Shown one piece after another: positions 24,379-33,727 of a stretch of 64,000 nt of DNA (positions are counted from its first letter, which is position 1; the number at the start of each line of letters is the position of its first letter). The stretch is from the NCBI GenBank assembly GCA_017429475.1, contig JAFROX010000001.1, positions 248,001 through 312,000 of the forward strand, given 5' to 3'. Below the pieces are notes generated by a model. That model did not search any database. It saw nothing but the letters and a program-made list of their open reading frames with translations, and was not told where the DNA came from. This stretch comes from Bacteroidales bacterium (GTDB lineage Bacteria; Bacteroidota; Bacteroidia; Bacteroidales; UBA932). A program made the translations under genes and the position numbers.

Positions 24379-26994
24379 ATGAAACGTCTGTCATTTTTAA
24401 TCATTGCGGTCATTGCATCCGCGCTCTCTACTGCAGCCAATGCACAGAGTATGAAGCTCAACGACCTCGGTTATTTCGAGGCTCGAGGAACAAACGTTCT
24501 GATGTACAACAACATCTACAACGGTGGTTTCTATGACGAAAAATTCGCTGGCCTGGAGATTATCCAGCGCGGCAACCGCATCGCCACCGGCGGCGGAATC
24601 CGTCTGATGAACACTCCCGAGCAGTGGGATATCTTCGGAGTCGTAAGCCCCCGCAGGATTGACAATGCTGAAAGCAGCGTGGAGGTAACTTTGACATACG
24701 AGGATTACGGTTTCGCGCCCAGGCTCAAGGTCCTCCCCAAGGACAAAGGCGTCCTGGTTCAGGTATGGCTAGACAAACCGGTTCCCCAGGAACTTGTCGG
24801 CAAGGCCGGAATGAACCTGGAATTCTTCCCTGCCTCATATTTCGGCAACAACTACCTCGTTGACGGAAAGGGCCGCATCCTACCCCGCTCTCCCATGCAC
24901 GACACCGAAGTCCATCCCGTATCCGAGAAGATTACCCAGTATTTCGGCGAATCAACCTTTGACGACCGTGGACGAGGCGACTTCCTCGTGCCCCTCGCAA
25001 TGTCAACGGGACATCAGATAGTGCTGGCCCCCGAGAACGACGATCTTCGCGTAGGTGTAACCTCTGACCTCGAGATCAGCATCTATGACGGCCGTCACCT
25101 TGCACAGAACGGTATGTTCGTGCTCCGTTCACTTCTGCCCGCCGGAAAGACCGGCAAAGTTCTGGAGTGGTATCTCGAGCCAAGCATCTCAAAGGATTGG
25201 ATCCGTCCTGCAAACATCGGCTTCTCACAGATAGGCTACACTCCCGCACAGAAGAAAGTCGCTGTGGTAGAGCTTGACAAGAATGACACTCCCGCCAAGA
25301 CTGCAAAACTTCTCCGCGTGAATCCGGATGGCAGCAAGACCGTGGCCAAGACCATCAACGCAAACGTATGGGGTGAATATCACCGCCGTTACAACTATGT
25401 ACAGCTTGACTTCACCGATGTGCGCGAACCGGGTCTCTACTGCATCGATTATCAGGGAGTCGAGACCAATGCCTTCCCCATCGACAAGGACGTCTACAGC
25501 GACAAGTGGCATCCCTCAATGGACTTCTCACTGGTTGTGAATATGGACCATATGGAGGTCAACGAAGCCTACCGCATCTGGCACGGCCGCGCCAATATGG
25601 ACGACGCCCTTCAGGCTCCTGCCAACGTCCGCCTGCACGACGGATATTACCAGGGTGACGTAACGAATACGAAGTACAAACCGATGGAGCATATCCCCGG
25701 CCTCGCGATTGGTGGATGGTATGATGCCGGCGACTACGACATCCAGGCCAACTCAGTGCTCAACACCACCCAGGACCTCGCCTATATCTGGCGTGAATTC
25801 CAGCCGATGCGAGACCAGACCCTCATCGACGAGAAGACCCAGTATGCAGACATCCACGTTCCTGACGGAGTTCCCGACAACGTTCAGTTGATTATGCACG
25901 GAACCTTGAACATCAATGCGCAGGTTGAAAACATTGGCTTCGTGGCTCAGGTAATCGGCCAGCCCGATATGCACCACTACCACCACCTCGGCGATGCCAT
26001 GACCCTGACCGACGGCAAGTTCTATGACCCTTCACTCAAGCCTTACGAAGTCAAGGGCGACCGCTCAGGCACTCTTGACGACCGCTTCGTCTTCACCAGC
26101 CGCTTCAGCCCTGCCGGAACGATGCAGGACATCGTTTCTCTGGCAGCTGCCTACCCGGCACTGAAGCCTTACTATCCTGAGGAGGCAGAACGCTCTCTGA
26201 AGAATGCCGTGATGCTTTGGGACAAATACTTTGAAGCCGCAGCACCGCAAGCCAACGCCAATGCCAATGCCGCTATGGGCGGACGCCGTATGGGTGGCGG
26301 TGATTCCCGCATCAACGCAGCCATCGAACTCTGGATCGCCACCGGTGAACAGAAATACAAGGACTTCTTCCTCCCTCTCATCGAGCAGCAGCTCAATGCA
26401 CAGCCCGAGCCCGTACGCTCCAATGGAAACGTTGCGAACGGAATGTTCGGCGCCGCATTCAGCGGCGGTCCCAACCTCACCAACGCCCTGAAGATCTATC
26501 CTTATATGGACAAGAAATTCCAGGACAAGGTCAAGGCTCTGGTTCCTGCATACGTTGCGATGATTACCCGCGGCGGTCAGGACAATCCTTACGGCGTAGC
26601 CATCACAGGCGCCAGCTGGGCAGGCAATGCTTCTGTCATCACCAGCGCATACAATTGCTACAAGATTTGGAAATACTTCCCTGACATGATCGATCCCGAG
26701 TTTGTCTTCGCAGGCCTTAACTACCTTTTCGGCTGTCACCCTGACAGTAACGTATCTTTTGTTTCCGGCGTGGGTGTGAACACCAAGAAGGTAGCTTACA
26801 ATGCCAACCGTGCCGACTACTCCTTCATTCCTGGAGGTATCGTACCCGGTCTTCTGGTGAAGGAAGACTTCTTCGAGAACAAGGACGACTACCCGTTCCA
26901 CTGGGGTGAGAACGAGTCCTGCATCAACACTGCTCCGCAGTACGTGCTCCTCTGCCTCGCCGCCATCGAAGTCGCCCGTGCCATCAACAAATAA
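24379..26994 (+). CDS. Secreted GH9 glycosidase with an extra N-terminal domain (copy 2)
   Basis: An 871-residue exported paralogue of the enzyme at 15809-18343. The signal peptide ends near TAANAQ. A beta-rich N-terminal domain (about 23-265, GLEIIQRGNRIATGGGIRL) precedes the CelD_N Ig domain (FSQIGYTPAQKKVAVVEL) and the GH9 barrel. The catalytic Asp pair is in GGWYDAGDYD and the acid Glu in HWGENESCINTAPQY. A low-complexity insert rich in Ala, Asn and Gly (PQANANANAAMGGRRMGGG, about residues 623-641) is absent from copy 1. It is the last gene of the GH2 operon and ends at a strong bidirectional terminator. Confidence 0.9.
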   Translation: MKRLSFLIIAVIASALSTAANAQSMKLNDLGYFEARGTNVLMYNNIYNGGFYDEKFAGLEIIQRGNRIATGGGIRLMNTPEQWDIFGVVSPRRIDNAESSVEVTLTYEDYGFAPRLKVLPKDKGVLVQVWLDKPVPQELVGKAGMNLEFFPASYFGNNYLVDGKGRILPRSPMHDTEVHPVSEKITQYFGESTFDDRGRGDFLVPLAMSTGHQIVLAPENDDLRVGVTSDLEISIYDGRHLAQNGMFVLRSLLPAGKTGKVLEWYLEPSISKDWIRPANIGFSQIGYTPAQKKVAVVELDKNDTPAKTAKLLRVNPDGSKTVAKTINANVWGEYHRRYNYVQLDFTDVREPGLYCIDYQGVETNAFPIDKDVYSDKWHPSMDFSLVVNMDHMEVNEAYRIWHGRANMDDALQAPANVRLHDGYYQGDVTNTKYKPMEHIPGLAIGGWYDAGDYDIQANSVLNTTQDLAYIWREFQPMRDQTLIDEKTQYADIHVPDGVPDNVQLIMHGTLNINAQVENIGFVAQVIGQPDMHHYHHLGDAMTLTDGKFYDPSLKPYEVKGDRSGTLDDRFVFTSRFSPAGTMQDIVSLAAAYPALKPYYPEEAERSLKNAVMLWDKYFEAAAPQANANANAAMGGRRMGGGDSRINAAIELWIATGEQKYKDFFLPLIEQQLNAQPEPVRSNGNVANGMFGAAFSGGPNLTNALKIYPYMDKKFQDKVKALVPAYVAMITRGGQDNPYGVAITGASWAGNASVITSAYNCYKIWKYFPDMIDPEFVFAGLNYLFGCHPDSNVSFVSGVGVNTKKVAYNANRADYSFIPGGIVPGLLVKEDFFENKDDYPFHWGENESCINTAPQYVLLCLAAIEVARAINK

Positions 26995-27007
26995 TTGCGT
27001 AAGTCAT

Positions 27008-27053
27008 AAAAAAAATCCTACCCGGGCGGGTAGGATTTTTTTTGTCTATAAAA
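27008..27053. terminator. Bidirectional terminator
   Basis: ATCCTACCCG and CGGGTAGGAT pair perfectly around a short GG centre, with eight A before and eight T after. It serves both GH9 on the plus strand and the broken GH43 gene on the minus strand. Confidence 0.9.
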
Positions 27054-27956
27054 TGACCTTTGGCCAGCCGTCGGCTGACCAGGTGAGTTCTTTTATCAGA
27101 AGTTTGGACCGGTAATCTTCCTGTCCGTCATAACCGTGCATATACAGATAGTCCTTGCCGTCAAATGTTACGACCGCGCAATGCCCGACACCGGCATAAC
27201 GCTCGTTGCCTTTGGCCACAGATGTACCTCCACCTTGCATCAAGGGCACACCGTCTTTGTCTATATAGGGTCCTGTAACTTTCTCGGAACGCCCGACAAC
27301 CACGTTATACGTACTGTTAGCCCCCCTGCAGCATAAATCGTATGAAACGAAGAGGTAATAATAACCTCCGTGACGGAAAATGAAAGGTGCCTCTACGGCT
27401 CCATTGCCGGCATCGAAGTCCGAGCCTCGGGGATCAAGCTTGAGCCCGTCGTCCTTGCCGGCTATGTCTTTGGTCGTGCCCTCTGGACGACGACAGAGAG
27501 GATAGCATTCCACTCGTCGCGCCCCGGTATAGATTCGACAATCATTCCCTGGTCTTCCCATTTATAATCCGGTGACTGAGGATTAAGAGTTTTGTTGGTA
27601 GCCACGCCGATGGCAGATATATTCTTGCCGAATACGGAATACGAATAGTAGAGATACCACGTGCCGTTGATGAACTGGATGTCCGGTGCCCACGGCATTC
27701 CGCGGAAACCTTTGTCTGCGGCCCACCTGGGAGTCTCTGACAAAGGTCTGGGTTCGAAACGCCAGGTCTTCATATCGGCTGAAGACATCACGCTCAAACC
27801 TGTGGTGAAAATATAGTACCTCCCGTCGCAGAACGCAGCTACGGGATCGTGTACGTCAGGGTTTTCAACAGTTGTTCCGATGGCCGGGCCACGCTGCTGA
27901 GCCGAAAGAGTAATGGAAAGCAACAAGCCGAAAATAATGAATGCTTGTTTTCTCAT
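27046..27956 (-). pseudogene. GH43 glycosidase broken by an internal deletion and frameshift
   Basis: The 5' part (start 27956, signal peptide ending LSAQ) encodes the first propeller blades with catalytic Asp in NPDVHDPVAAF, up to GRDEWNAI. The reading frame then shifts. The second part resumes near 27520 as PEGTTKDIAGKDDG, then GAVEAPFIFRHGGYYYLF with the catalytic Glu, to the usual C-terminus. In intact relatives WNAI continues as DPN plus about 35-40 residues containing the pKa-modulating Asp; that block is missing here. The two ORFs overlap at 27462-27561. The remnant is 911 bp, shorter than an intact gene. It follows the glycosyltransferase gene by 68 bp. Confidence 0.75.
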
Positions 27957-28024
27957 AATTGTCTTGGTTAAAAATACAGTAATAATATATAGCAAGTCCG
28001 TCAGGGTGGCTCTAAGAGAATGAA

Positions 28025-29101
28025 TCATAGAGGCGGTGACCAGTCAATAAGTCTGTTGCGGCCCACACGCTTCAGCATTATACGACGAAGCATCAGCATC
28101 AGGTCAGAAATCTCGCAGAAGAACCTGAAGATCTTCCGGCCGGCAGTGTTTCGGGACAGACGGCGCATCAGCTTCAAACGTAAAAGTGCAAAGCAGTGGC
28201 GGCTGTCGGACAGTCCTCGGCAGAAGCCCTCATATGCACTCGCGAATCGCTCGTCATCGGGAGCTTTGATGGCGTGACGACAGAAGAAGCGCGAGAAACT
28301 TACGGCCTCTTCTACATATTGTCCGGGTATTAGATTTTCAGCCACCTCCTTGAATACTTCTCCGATGAACTGTTGCTTATCAGCGTTGGCTGTACCTGTC
28401 ATAATCGAATATGGACGTCGATAATAAATATATGTGATCTCTTTCACGAAAGCCGCACTGCAGATGCAGCGCATCATATAAAAAGACCACAACTGGTCCT
28501 CGTATATCACACCTTCCCTGCAGAACAGACTGTTGTCCTTGACGAACGACAGTTTCAGCAGTTTGTTCCAAAGGTTTGCAGACCTTTCCATGCCTCTTGC
28601 ATAGAACCACGCACGTATCTCTTCACGCGAATGGAGAACATCAGGAGTATTGAGCATGGAATTCGATCTTCTGACACTGTGGCCTCCCGAGCCGTCCACA
28701 CGGTCTATCATAAAGTCACCGAGAACCATTTCCAGCGAGCTGTCGTCAAGGGCAGGCTTTACAAGTTTCGCCAAGCAATCGGCAGTCATCTCGTCGTCGC
28801 TGTCGAGATAGTAGATGTAATCAGCCCTAACTGCATTTGTTCCGGTGTTGCGGGCTGCAGACACACCGCGGTGGCTTTCGTGTTGCAGTATGGTGAAACG
28901 CGTTGGGCCATCATAATTCTCGATAAGCTTTTTGCATAGCCCGACGCTGCAGTCGGTGGAGGCGTCATCCACTATGAAGCACTCTACAGCAGGATATGTC
29001 TGACACATAACCGACCGCACGCTGCGCTCTATGTAGTCCGCCACGTTGTAGACAGGGATGACTACACCCACCGAAAGATGCTCCTCAATCTGCCGAACCA
29101 T
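28025..29101 (-). CDS. Glycosyltransferase family 2
   Basis: A 358-residue cytosolic enzyme of the GT-A fold. The N-terminus carries VGVVIPVYNVADYIERSV, the nucleotide site FIVDDASTD, and the metal-binding YYLDSDDEM. A C-terminal region (about 230-358) is helix-rich and basic. The acceptor is unknown. The start at 29101 (MVRQIEEHL) sits 14 bp after the esterase stop, so the two are probably one transcript. A biosynthetic glycosyltransferase between secreted degradative genes is out of place functionally. Confidence 0.85.
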   Translation of the reverse strand: MVRQIEEHLSVGVVIPVYNVADYIERSVRSVMCQTYPAVECFIVDDASTDCSVGLCKKLIENYDGPTRFTILQHESHRGVSAARNTGTNAVRADYIYYLDSDDEMTADCLAKLVKPALDDSSLEMVLGDFMIDRVDGSGGHSVRRSNSMLNTPDVLHSREEIRAWFYARGMERSANLWNKLLKLSFVKDNSLFCREGVIYEDQLWSFYMMRCICSAAFVKEITYIYYRRPYSIMTGTANADKQQFIGEVFKEVAENLIPGQYVEEAVSFSRFFCRHAIKAPDDERFASAYEGFCRGLSDSRHCFALLRLKLMRRLSRNTAGRKIFRFFCEISDLMLMLRRIMLKRVGRNRLIDWSPPL

Positions 29102-29115
29102 TTGCAGACGCTTTG

Positions 29116-30021
29116 TTACTCGACAAAACCTTCCAGCCAGATGCCGAGGTCGTGGAGCCAGGCATCGCGGTAAGGGAAGTCCAGATGGTCCGCCCATCCG
29201 TGACCGCCGACAGGATAGATGTGCAGGGCAGCCGGAACGCCGTGAGCCCTCAAGGCTTCATAGTATCTGATGCTGTTCTCGCAAGGCACTACACGGTCGT
29301 CTGAGTTTGCCATAATGAATGCTGGAGGAGTGTCGGCAGTAACCTGCTTTTCGTTGCTGTATTCTTCCTGAAGGGCCTTGGGTGCATTGCGTCCGAGTAG
29401 ATTGATGATGGAACCCATATGTGCGATTGCAGGATCAGATGAAACTACAGGATAGAACAGAACCTGGAAGTCGGGGCGCTCCTCGGCAGTCTTGAAATGA
29501 GTTGCAGTCATCGTAGCGAGATGGCCTCCTGCAGAGCAGCCAGCGATTCCGAGCTTTGTGAAGCCATACTCGGCAGCGTGGGACTTGAGGATGCGCATAG
29601 CCTCGTGAACGTCATCGAGAGGGACCTCGTGATGGCCGTTGGGAAGGCGGTATTTGATCACGGCATAAACGATGCCGCGGTCTGTGTACCATTTCTCGTT
29701 GGCATACCCTTCAGTCTTGTCCCATACAGAAGAATATCCACCGCCGGGACATACAAGGATGGCAAGTCCGTTGGGCTTCTCGGGAAGGAACACGGCAAGT
29801 GTCGGTTTGGTAACATTCGCTACGTGGTTGCCGAAATCCTGTTCTTCGCCTGTAAGGCCATTGTCCGTCGGAGCGCCATTTGGCCAAATATCGAACATTA
29901 CGTCAGGCTTCGGGAAATTGAACTCTTGAGGCTGGGCTGCATTCTGGGCAAGTGTCAGAGCACTGCAAGCCAGCAGAAAAGCCAGCATAGAAAACACTTT
30001 CTTGAAACTGTTCATTTTCAT
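29116..30021 (-). CDS. Secreted alpha/beta hydrolase, acetylesterase-like
   Basis: A 301-residue exported serine esterase of the same type as 23518-24360. The start at 30021 (MKMNSFKK) gives a compact signal peptide ending TLAQ; an ATG at 30048 would add nine residues. The oxyanion motif CPGGGYSSV, nucleophile elbow GCSAGGH, acid in NSDDRVVP and His in GGHGWAD are all present. It leads a minus-strand operon with a GT2 gene and the broken GH43 gene and is divergent from GH31. Confidence 0.88.
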   Translation of the reverse strand: MKMNSFKKVFSMLAFLLACSALTLAQNAAQPQEFNFPKPDVMFDIWPNGAPTDNGLTGEEQDFGNHVANVTKPTLAVFLPEKPNGLAILVCPGGGYSSVWDKTEGYANEKWYTDRGIVYAVIKYRLPNGHHEVPLDDVHEAMRILKSHAAEYGFTKLGIAGCSAGGHLATMTATHFKTAEERPDFQVLFYPVVSSDPAIAHMGSIINLLGRNAPKALQEEYSNEKQVTADTPPAFIMANSDDRVVPCENSIRYYEALRAHGVPAALHIYPVGGHGWADHLDFPYRDAWLHDLGIWLEGFVE

Positions 30022-30076
30022 TATCTTTTGTTTGATCGTACCGTTCATTGTGGAGCTAAGTTAGCAATCTTTTTAC

Positions 30077-30084
30077 TACTTTTG
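30077..30084 (+). promoter_or_regulatory. -7 box for the GH31 gene
   Basis: TACTTTTG matches TAnnTTTG, 29 bp before the GH31 ATG. The -33 region is weak. Confidence 0.5.
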
Positions 30085-30112
30085 ATAAGTTAGATCAAAC
30101 CTCCGTCTTCCT

Positions 30113-32377
30113 ATGAACGCTACTTCTTTCAAGCATTGCCTGCCGGTTGCGCTGGCCTTGTGCATCATCCTTCTTTTCTGCAACTCCTGCACCAACGGCT
30201 CGGTCCGCATCAAGACCGGTGACGGCACTCTCGTCCTGAGTCCTCTCTACTCCAACGCCGTCCGGGTGCAGGTCATTCCTGACGGGCAGACTCTGCCCGA
30301 GGAACTGGTCTACACCGAGAAGGTCCGCAAGCCGGCCTTCAAGGTGAAAAAGAGCGATGCCGACATTGAGTTGAAAACGGCTCAGATGACTGTCGTCTAC
30401 TCCAACGCTGACGGGGCTTTGACCTTCCTTGACAGCCAGGGCAACGTATTTCTGAGAGAAGTGCCCGGAGGACGCAAGTTGCAGCCATCTTCCGTTCAGA
30501 ACGTGCCGGTATACGACGTTTCACAGTCTTTTGTCTCTCCCAAGGACGAGCATCTTTACGGCACCGGGCAGTTCCAGGACGGCTATCTCGACATCCGTGG
30601 GCTCACCCGACGGCTGACTCAGGTCAACACGCAGATAGCCATCCCGTTCGTGCTGTCAAGCAAAGGCTACGGCCTGCTTTGGAACAACTACGGACTGACC
30701 GATTTCAACCCTGCCTCGCAGAGCGTCACACTGACTCCTGCCGAAGAAGGTGAAGATGTCACGGTCAACGCTACCGGAACTTCCGGAAACAGGCGAGAGA
30801 TACGCCGCAACCGTAATTTCACTGGCACTCTTGAAGTCCCTGAAGGGGGCGAATACGCACTCCTGCTCGACGTCGGCCAGAAAATGGCCCGCAGGCATTT
30901 TCTCTCAGTAGACGGAGAGGCTGTCATCGATGTCTCCAACACCTGGCTGCCCCCTACCTCATCGGTCATCGTCACTCTCCCCGCCGGCCGGCACGAACTG
31001 AGTGTCGAAGGAGTGAGAGGCGACAACCCGCAGGTATTCTGGCGCAAAGTCACGGATGAGACCGTGCTGAGTTCTCCGGTCGCTGCGGCACTCGACTATA
31101 CTGTCTTCGCCGGCAAGGCTGACGAAGTCATTTCTACTTACCGTACGCTCACCGGCCCCGTGCCGAAGATGGCCGACTGGATGTTCGGCTATATCCACTG
31201 CCGCGAGCGCTACCATTCGCAGGATGAAATCCTTGAAAACGCCAGGGGATTCAAGGATCGCGGACTCCCTCTGGACGTAATCGTCCAGGACTGGCAGTGG
31301 TGGGGCAACACCGGCTGGAACTCGATGGAGTTCGACCGCGAGCACTACCCTGATCCCGCAGCACTGACCTCCGCCCTGCACGATATGGGCACCAGGTTTA
31401 TGATCTCCGTCTGGTCGAAGGTCGACCGCAACTGCGCTCTCGGGCAGAAACTGAACGAGCGCGGCTTCTATATCGACGGCACTGATTGGATTGACTTCTT
31501 CCAGCCCGAGGCAGCTGCTTTCTACCTGCAGAGCTTCCGCGACAGCCTCGCCATCCCCTACGGCATCGACGCCTGGTGGTTCGACGCCACTGAGCCCGAG
31601 AATGACGACCTTGCCGGCAGGCTGGTAGGCCCCGACAAGGTTCCCGGCGAACTCTACCGCAACGTCTACCCCCTGATGGTCAACAGCACGATGTACAAGG
31701 GTCTGAAGGATGTGACTCCCGACCACGAGCCGGTAATCCTCACCCGCAGTGCATTTACCGGCATCCAGCGCTACGGCGTAGTGACCTGGTCCGGTGATGT
31801 AGGAAACGACTTCGTCACCCTGCGCAGGCAGATCGCCGGCGGCCTCGGACAGATGGCAGCCGGACTCCCCTGGTGGACCTATGATGCCGGCGGATTCTTC
31901 CGCCCGGGTGACCAATATACTTCTGAAGAATATCAGGAGAGGCTCGTCCGCTGGGTACAGGCTTCCGTTTTCCTGCCGTTTATGCGAGTTCACGGCTATA
32001 TGAGCCAGACAGAGCCCTGGCGCTACAGCGAGCAAACTTACAACCTGATGGCTGCCGCAATGAAACAGCGCGAGCAGCTTCGTCCCTACATCCTGGACTG
32101 CGCGAAAAAAGTCTCGGAAGAAGGTTATACCCTGATGCGCCCGCTCGTCTTCGACTTTGCAGATGACCCGGAGGCCCTGAAGCAGGACTGCGAGTTTATG
32201 TTCGGCCCGAAATATCTGGTATGCCCCGTCACGGAAGCCGGAGTCAACAGCTGGAAAGTCTATCTCCCCAAAAACGAAGGCGGATGGACCGACACTCGCA
32301 CAGGCGAGCGCTATGAAGGCGGCCGCTACGTAGAAGTGCCGATCGACATAAATGCAATTCCTGTATTCGAGCGCTAA
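30113..32377 (+). CDS. GH31 alpha-glycosidase with PA14-like insert (alpha-xylosidase-like)
   Basis: A 754-residue lipoprotein (lipobox LFCNSC). An N-terminal beta-sandwich precedes a PA14-like insert (about residues 225-315, FTGTLEVPEGGEYALLLDVG). The TIM barrel carries the nucleophile Asp491 in WWFDATEPE and the acid/base Asp562 in TWSGDVGND. PA14-bearing GH31 enzymes include xyloglucan alpha-xylosidases (such as those of Cellvibrio and Bacteroides), which fits the neighbouring GH9 and GH2 genes. Alpha-glucosidase activity is the main alternative. Its stop overlaps that of the convergent regulator gene in CTAA. Confidence 0.88.
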   Translation: MNATSFKHCLPVALALCIILLFCNSCTNGSVRIKTGDGTLVLSPLYSNAVRVQVIPDGQTLPEELVYTEKVRKPAFKVKKSDADIELKTAQMTVVYSNADGALTFLDSQGNVFLREVPGGRKLQPSSVQNVPVYDVSQSFVSPKDEHLYGTGQFQDGYLDIRGLTRRLTQVNTQIAIPFVLSSKGYGLLWNNYGLTDFNPASQSVTLTPAEEGEDVTVNATGTSGNRREIRRNRNFTGTLEVPEGGEYALLLDVGQKMARRHFLSVDGEAVIDVSNTWLPPTSSVIVTLPAGRHELSVEGVRGDNPQVFWRKVTDETVLSSPVAAALDYTVFAGKADEVISTYRTLTGPVPKMADWMFGYIHCRERYHSQDEILENARGFKDRGLPLDVIVQDWQWWGNTGWNSMEFDREHYPDPAALTSALHDMGTRFMISVWSKVDRNCALGQKLNERGFYIDGTDWIDFFQPEAAAFYLQSFRDSLAIPYGIDAWWFDATEPENDDLAGRLVGPDKVPGELYRNVYPLMVNSTMYKGLKDVTPDHEPVILTRSAFTGIQRYGVVTWSGDVGNDFVTLRRQIAGGLGQMAAGLPWWTYDAGGFFRPGDQYTSEEYQERLVRWVQASVFLPFMRVHGYMSQTEPWRYSEQTYNLMAAAMKQREQLRPYILDCAKKVSEEGYTLMRPLVFDFADDPEALKQDCEFMFGPKYLVCPVTEAGVNSWKVYLPKNEGGWTDTRTGERYEGGRYVEVPIDINAIPVFER

Positions 32378-33600
32378 AGGATTTTAGCATTTTTCGCCTT
32401 TGAGATAAGCTCAGGGGTGTTCGCCGCGTCGAATTTCACAAGGAGCTTCTTGCGATACCATTTGATGGTTTCGGGGCTAAGGTATACCTTGTCTGCAATC
32501 TGGGGGCCAGTGAAGCCTTCCGACATCAGGCGGAGAATCTCCATTTCACGCTCCGACAGTTCCGGGGTGCCCTGCGGCACTTTAATCTCGCCGATGGTTT
32601 CTTCCAGGACATCCCCGACCTCCTGGTTGTCTTTACGGGAACGGCGAAGTTTGCGGCCCAGCAAAAATGCGGAGGCGGCAAGCACGGCTATCAATGCCAA
32701 AGACAAAATGACCAATATCAGATGGCGTCGCTGCTCGCGCAGCAGCTTGCCCATGATGTCAAGCGTCTCGAGCCTTGCCCTGAACTCCTGGTCTTCGTGG
32801 AGGGAGAAATATTTGTCTGCTTCTTCAAGGCATTGCAGGCCTTTGCGGATACGTCCTTCGGCGAGATACAAGGCGCCTAGACCCTTCAGCGGACTGGCTA
32901 TCCATAGAGAATCCCCTGCGGCGCGGCCATAGTCCAGCGCTTTCTCATAACATTCGCGGGCTTTGCCGTATTCCTTTTCCTCCAGCCACGTCTCTCCCAT
33001 ATTGTAATGGAGGACGGCGTTGCTCTCGTTCCAGCCGTAGCAGTCGAAAATCTCCCCCGCCCTGTCATAATACTCGAAAGCCTTGTCCAGATCCCCCATC
33101 ATATTGTAAAGGTTGCCCAGGGTGCCGTACATCGACGAATAGCCGTCATCCAGCTGCTTTTGGTCATACCCTTCAGGATTCGTCGGCGAAGTGGCCCCGG
33201 CAGCCATCTTGTCCAGTGCCGCAAGCGCAATGTTATAATAGAAGGCGGCGCTGTCGTACTGATCTTTCGCCCAGAAATGCTGGCCGATTATCTTGGCCGC
33301 AGCCTTGACGGAATTCTGCCATCCTTTCTTCTGACCAAGGCCCAAGAGCTTGCGCGCATAGTACTCGCTCTTGACGCCGTTTGTCTGAAGATAGCCCTGC
33401 ATCAACTCCTCATAATCCAGAAGCAGCCTGGAAAGGGCGCTGTCCGAAGCGGTATCTATGTCCTGCTGCGTCCAGCGGGCTACCGCTGCCTCGAGGGAAT
33501 CGACATTATGGCCCCTGTGGTCATTGTATCCCATCATTTGCTGGGAGAATATTGTGACAGCAAAACTGACCGTCAATATGAGTCTTCCGAATCTTTTCAT
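32374..33600 (-). CDS. Membrane-tethered TPR / LuxR-type regulator
   Basis: A 408-residue protein. The start at 33600 (MKRFGRLILT) gives an N-terminal signal or anchor. TPR-like helices fill about residues 60-280 (for example GTLGNLYNMMGDLDKAFEYY). One membrane helix follows (HLILVILSLALIAVLAASAF) and a basic stretch. The C-terminus is a LuxR-type helix-turn-helix (ELSEREMEILRLMSEGFTG, then IADKVYLSPETIKWYRKKL). The layout puts the TPRs in the periplasm and the DNA-binding domain in the cytoplasm, without kinase or receiver. Convergent with GH31; a role in glycan-responsive control is a guess from location. Confidence 0.85.
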   Translation of the reverse strand: MKRFGRLILTVSFAVTIFSQQMMGYNDHRGHNVDSLEAAVARWTQQDIDTASDSALSRLLLDYEELMQGYLQTNGVKSEYYARKLLGLGQKKGWQNSVKAAAKIIGQHFWAKDQYDSAAFYYNIALAALDKMAAGATSPTNPEGYDQKQLDDGYSSMYGTLGNLYNMMGDLDKAFEYYDRAGEIFDCYGWNESNAVLHYNMGETWLEEKEYGKARECYEKALDYGRAAGDSLWIASPLKGLGALYLAEGRIRKGLQCLEEADKYFSLHEDQEFRARLETLDIMGKLLREQRRHLILVILSLALIAVLAASAFLLGRKLRRSRKDNQEVGDVLEETIGEIKVPQGTPELSEREMEILRLMSEGFTGPQIADKVYLSPETIKWYRKKLLVKFDAANTPELISKAKNAKIL

Positions 33601-33727
33601 ATTATAAAGATAACATATTACACTGTTACCGTACCAAATAGGGGGCATTTCCACCCTTTGGGGTGGTGCTTATGGAGTAGAATATGATGACCTTTATGTT
33701 GGATTGAAATCTATAAAACACACGATA

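Noticed and set aside
21474..26994. A SusC/SusD-type polysaccharide utilisation locus
   Set aside because: No TonB-dependent receptor or SusD-like lipoprotein occurs anywhere in the window, so the cluster cannot be called a classical PUL.
30959..32035. Long antisense ORF (358 codons) opposite GH31
   Set aside because: It mirrors the codon structure of GH31, has no recognisable motif and no promoter or ribosome site. Similar long antisense ORFs opposite GH2, GH9, GH43 and UvrA2 were dropped for the same reason.
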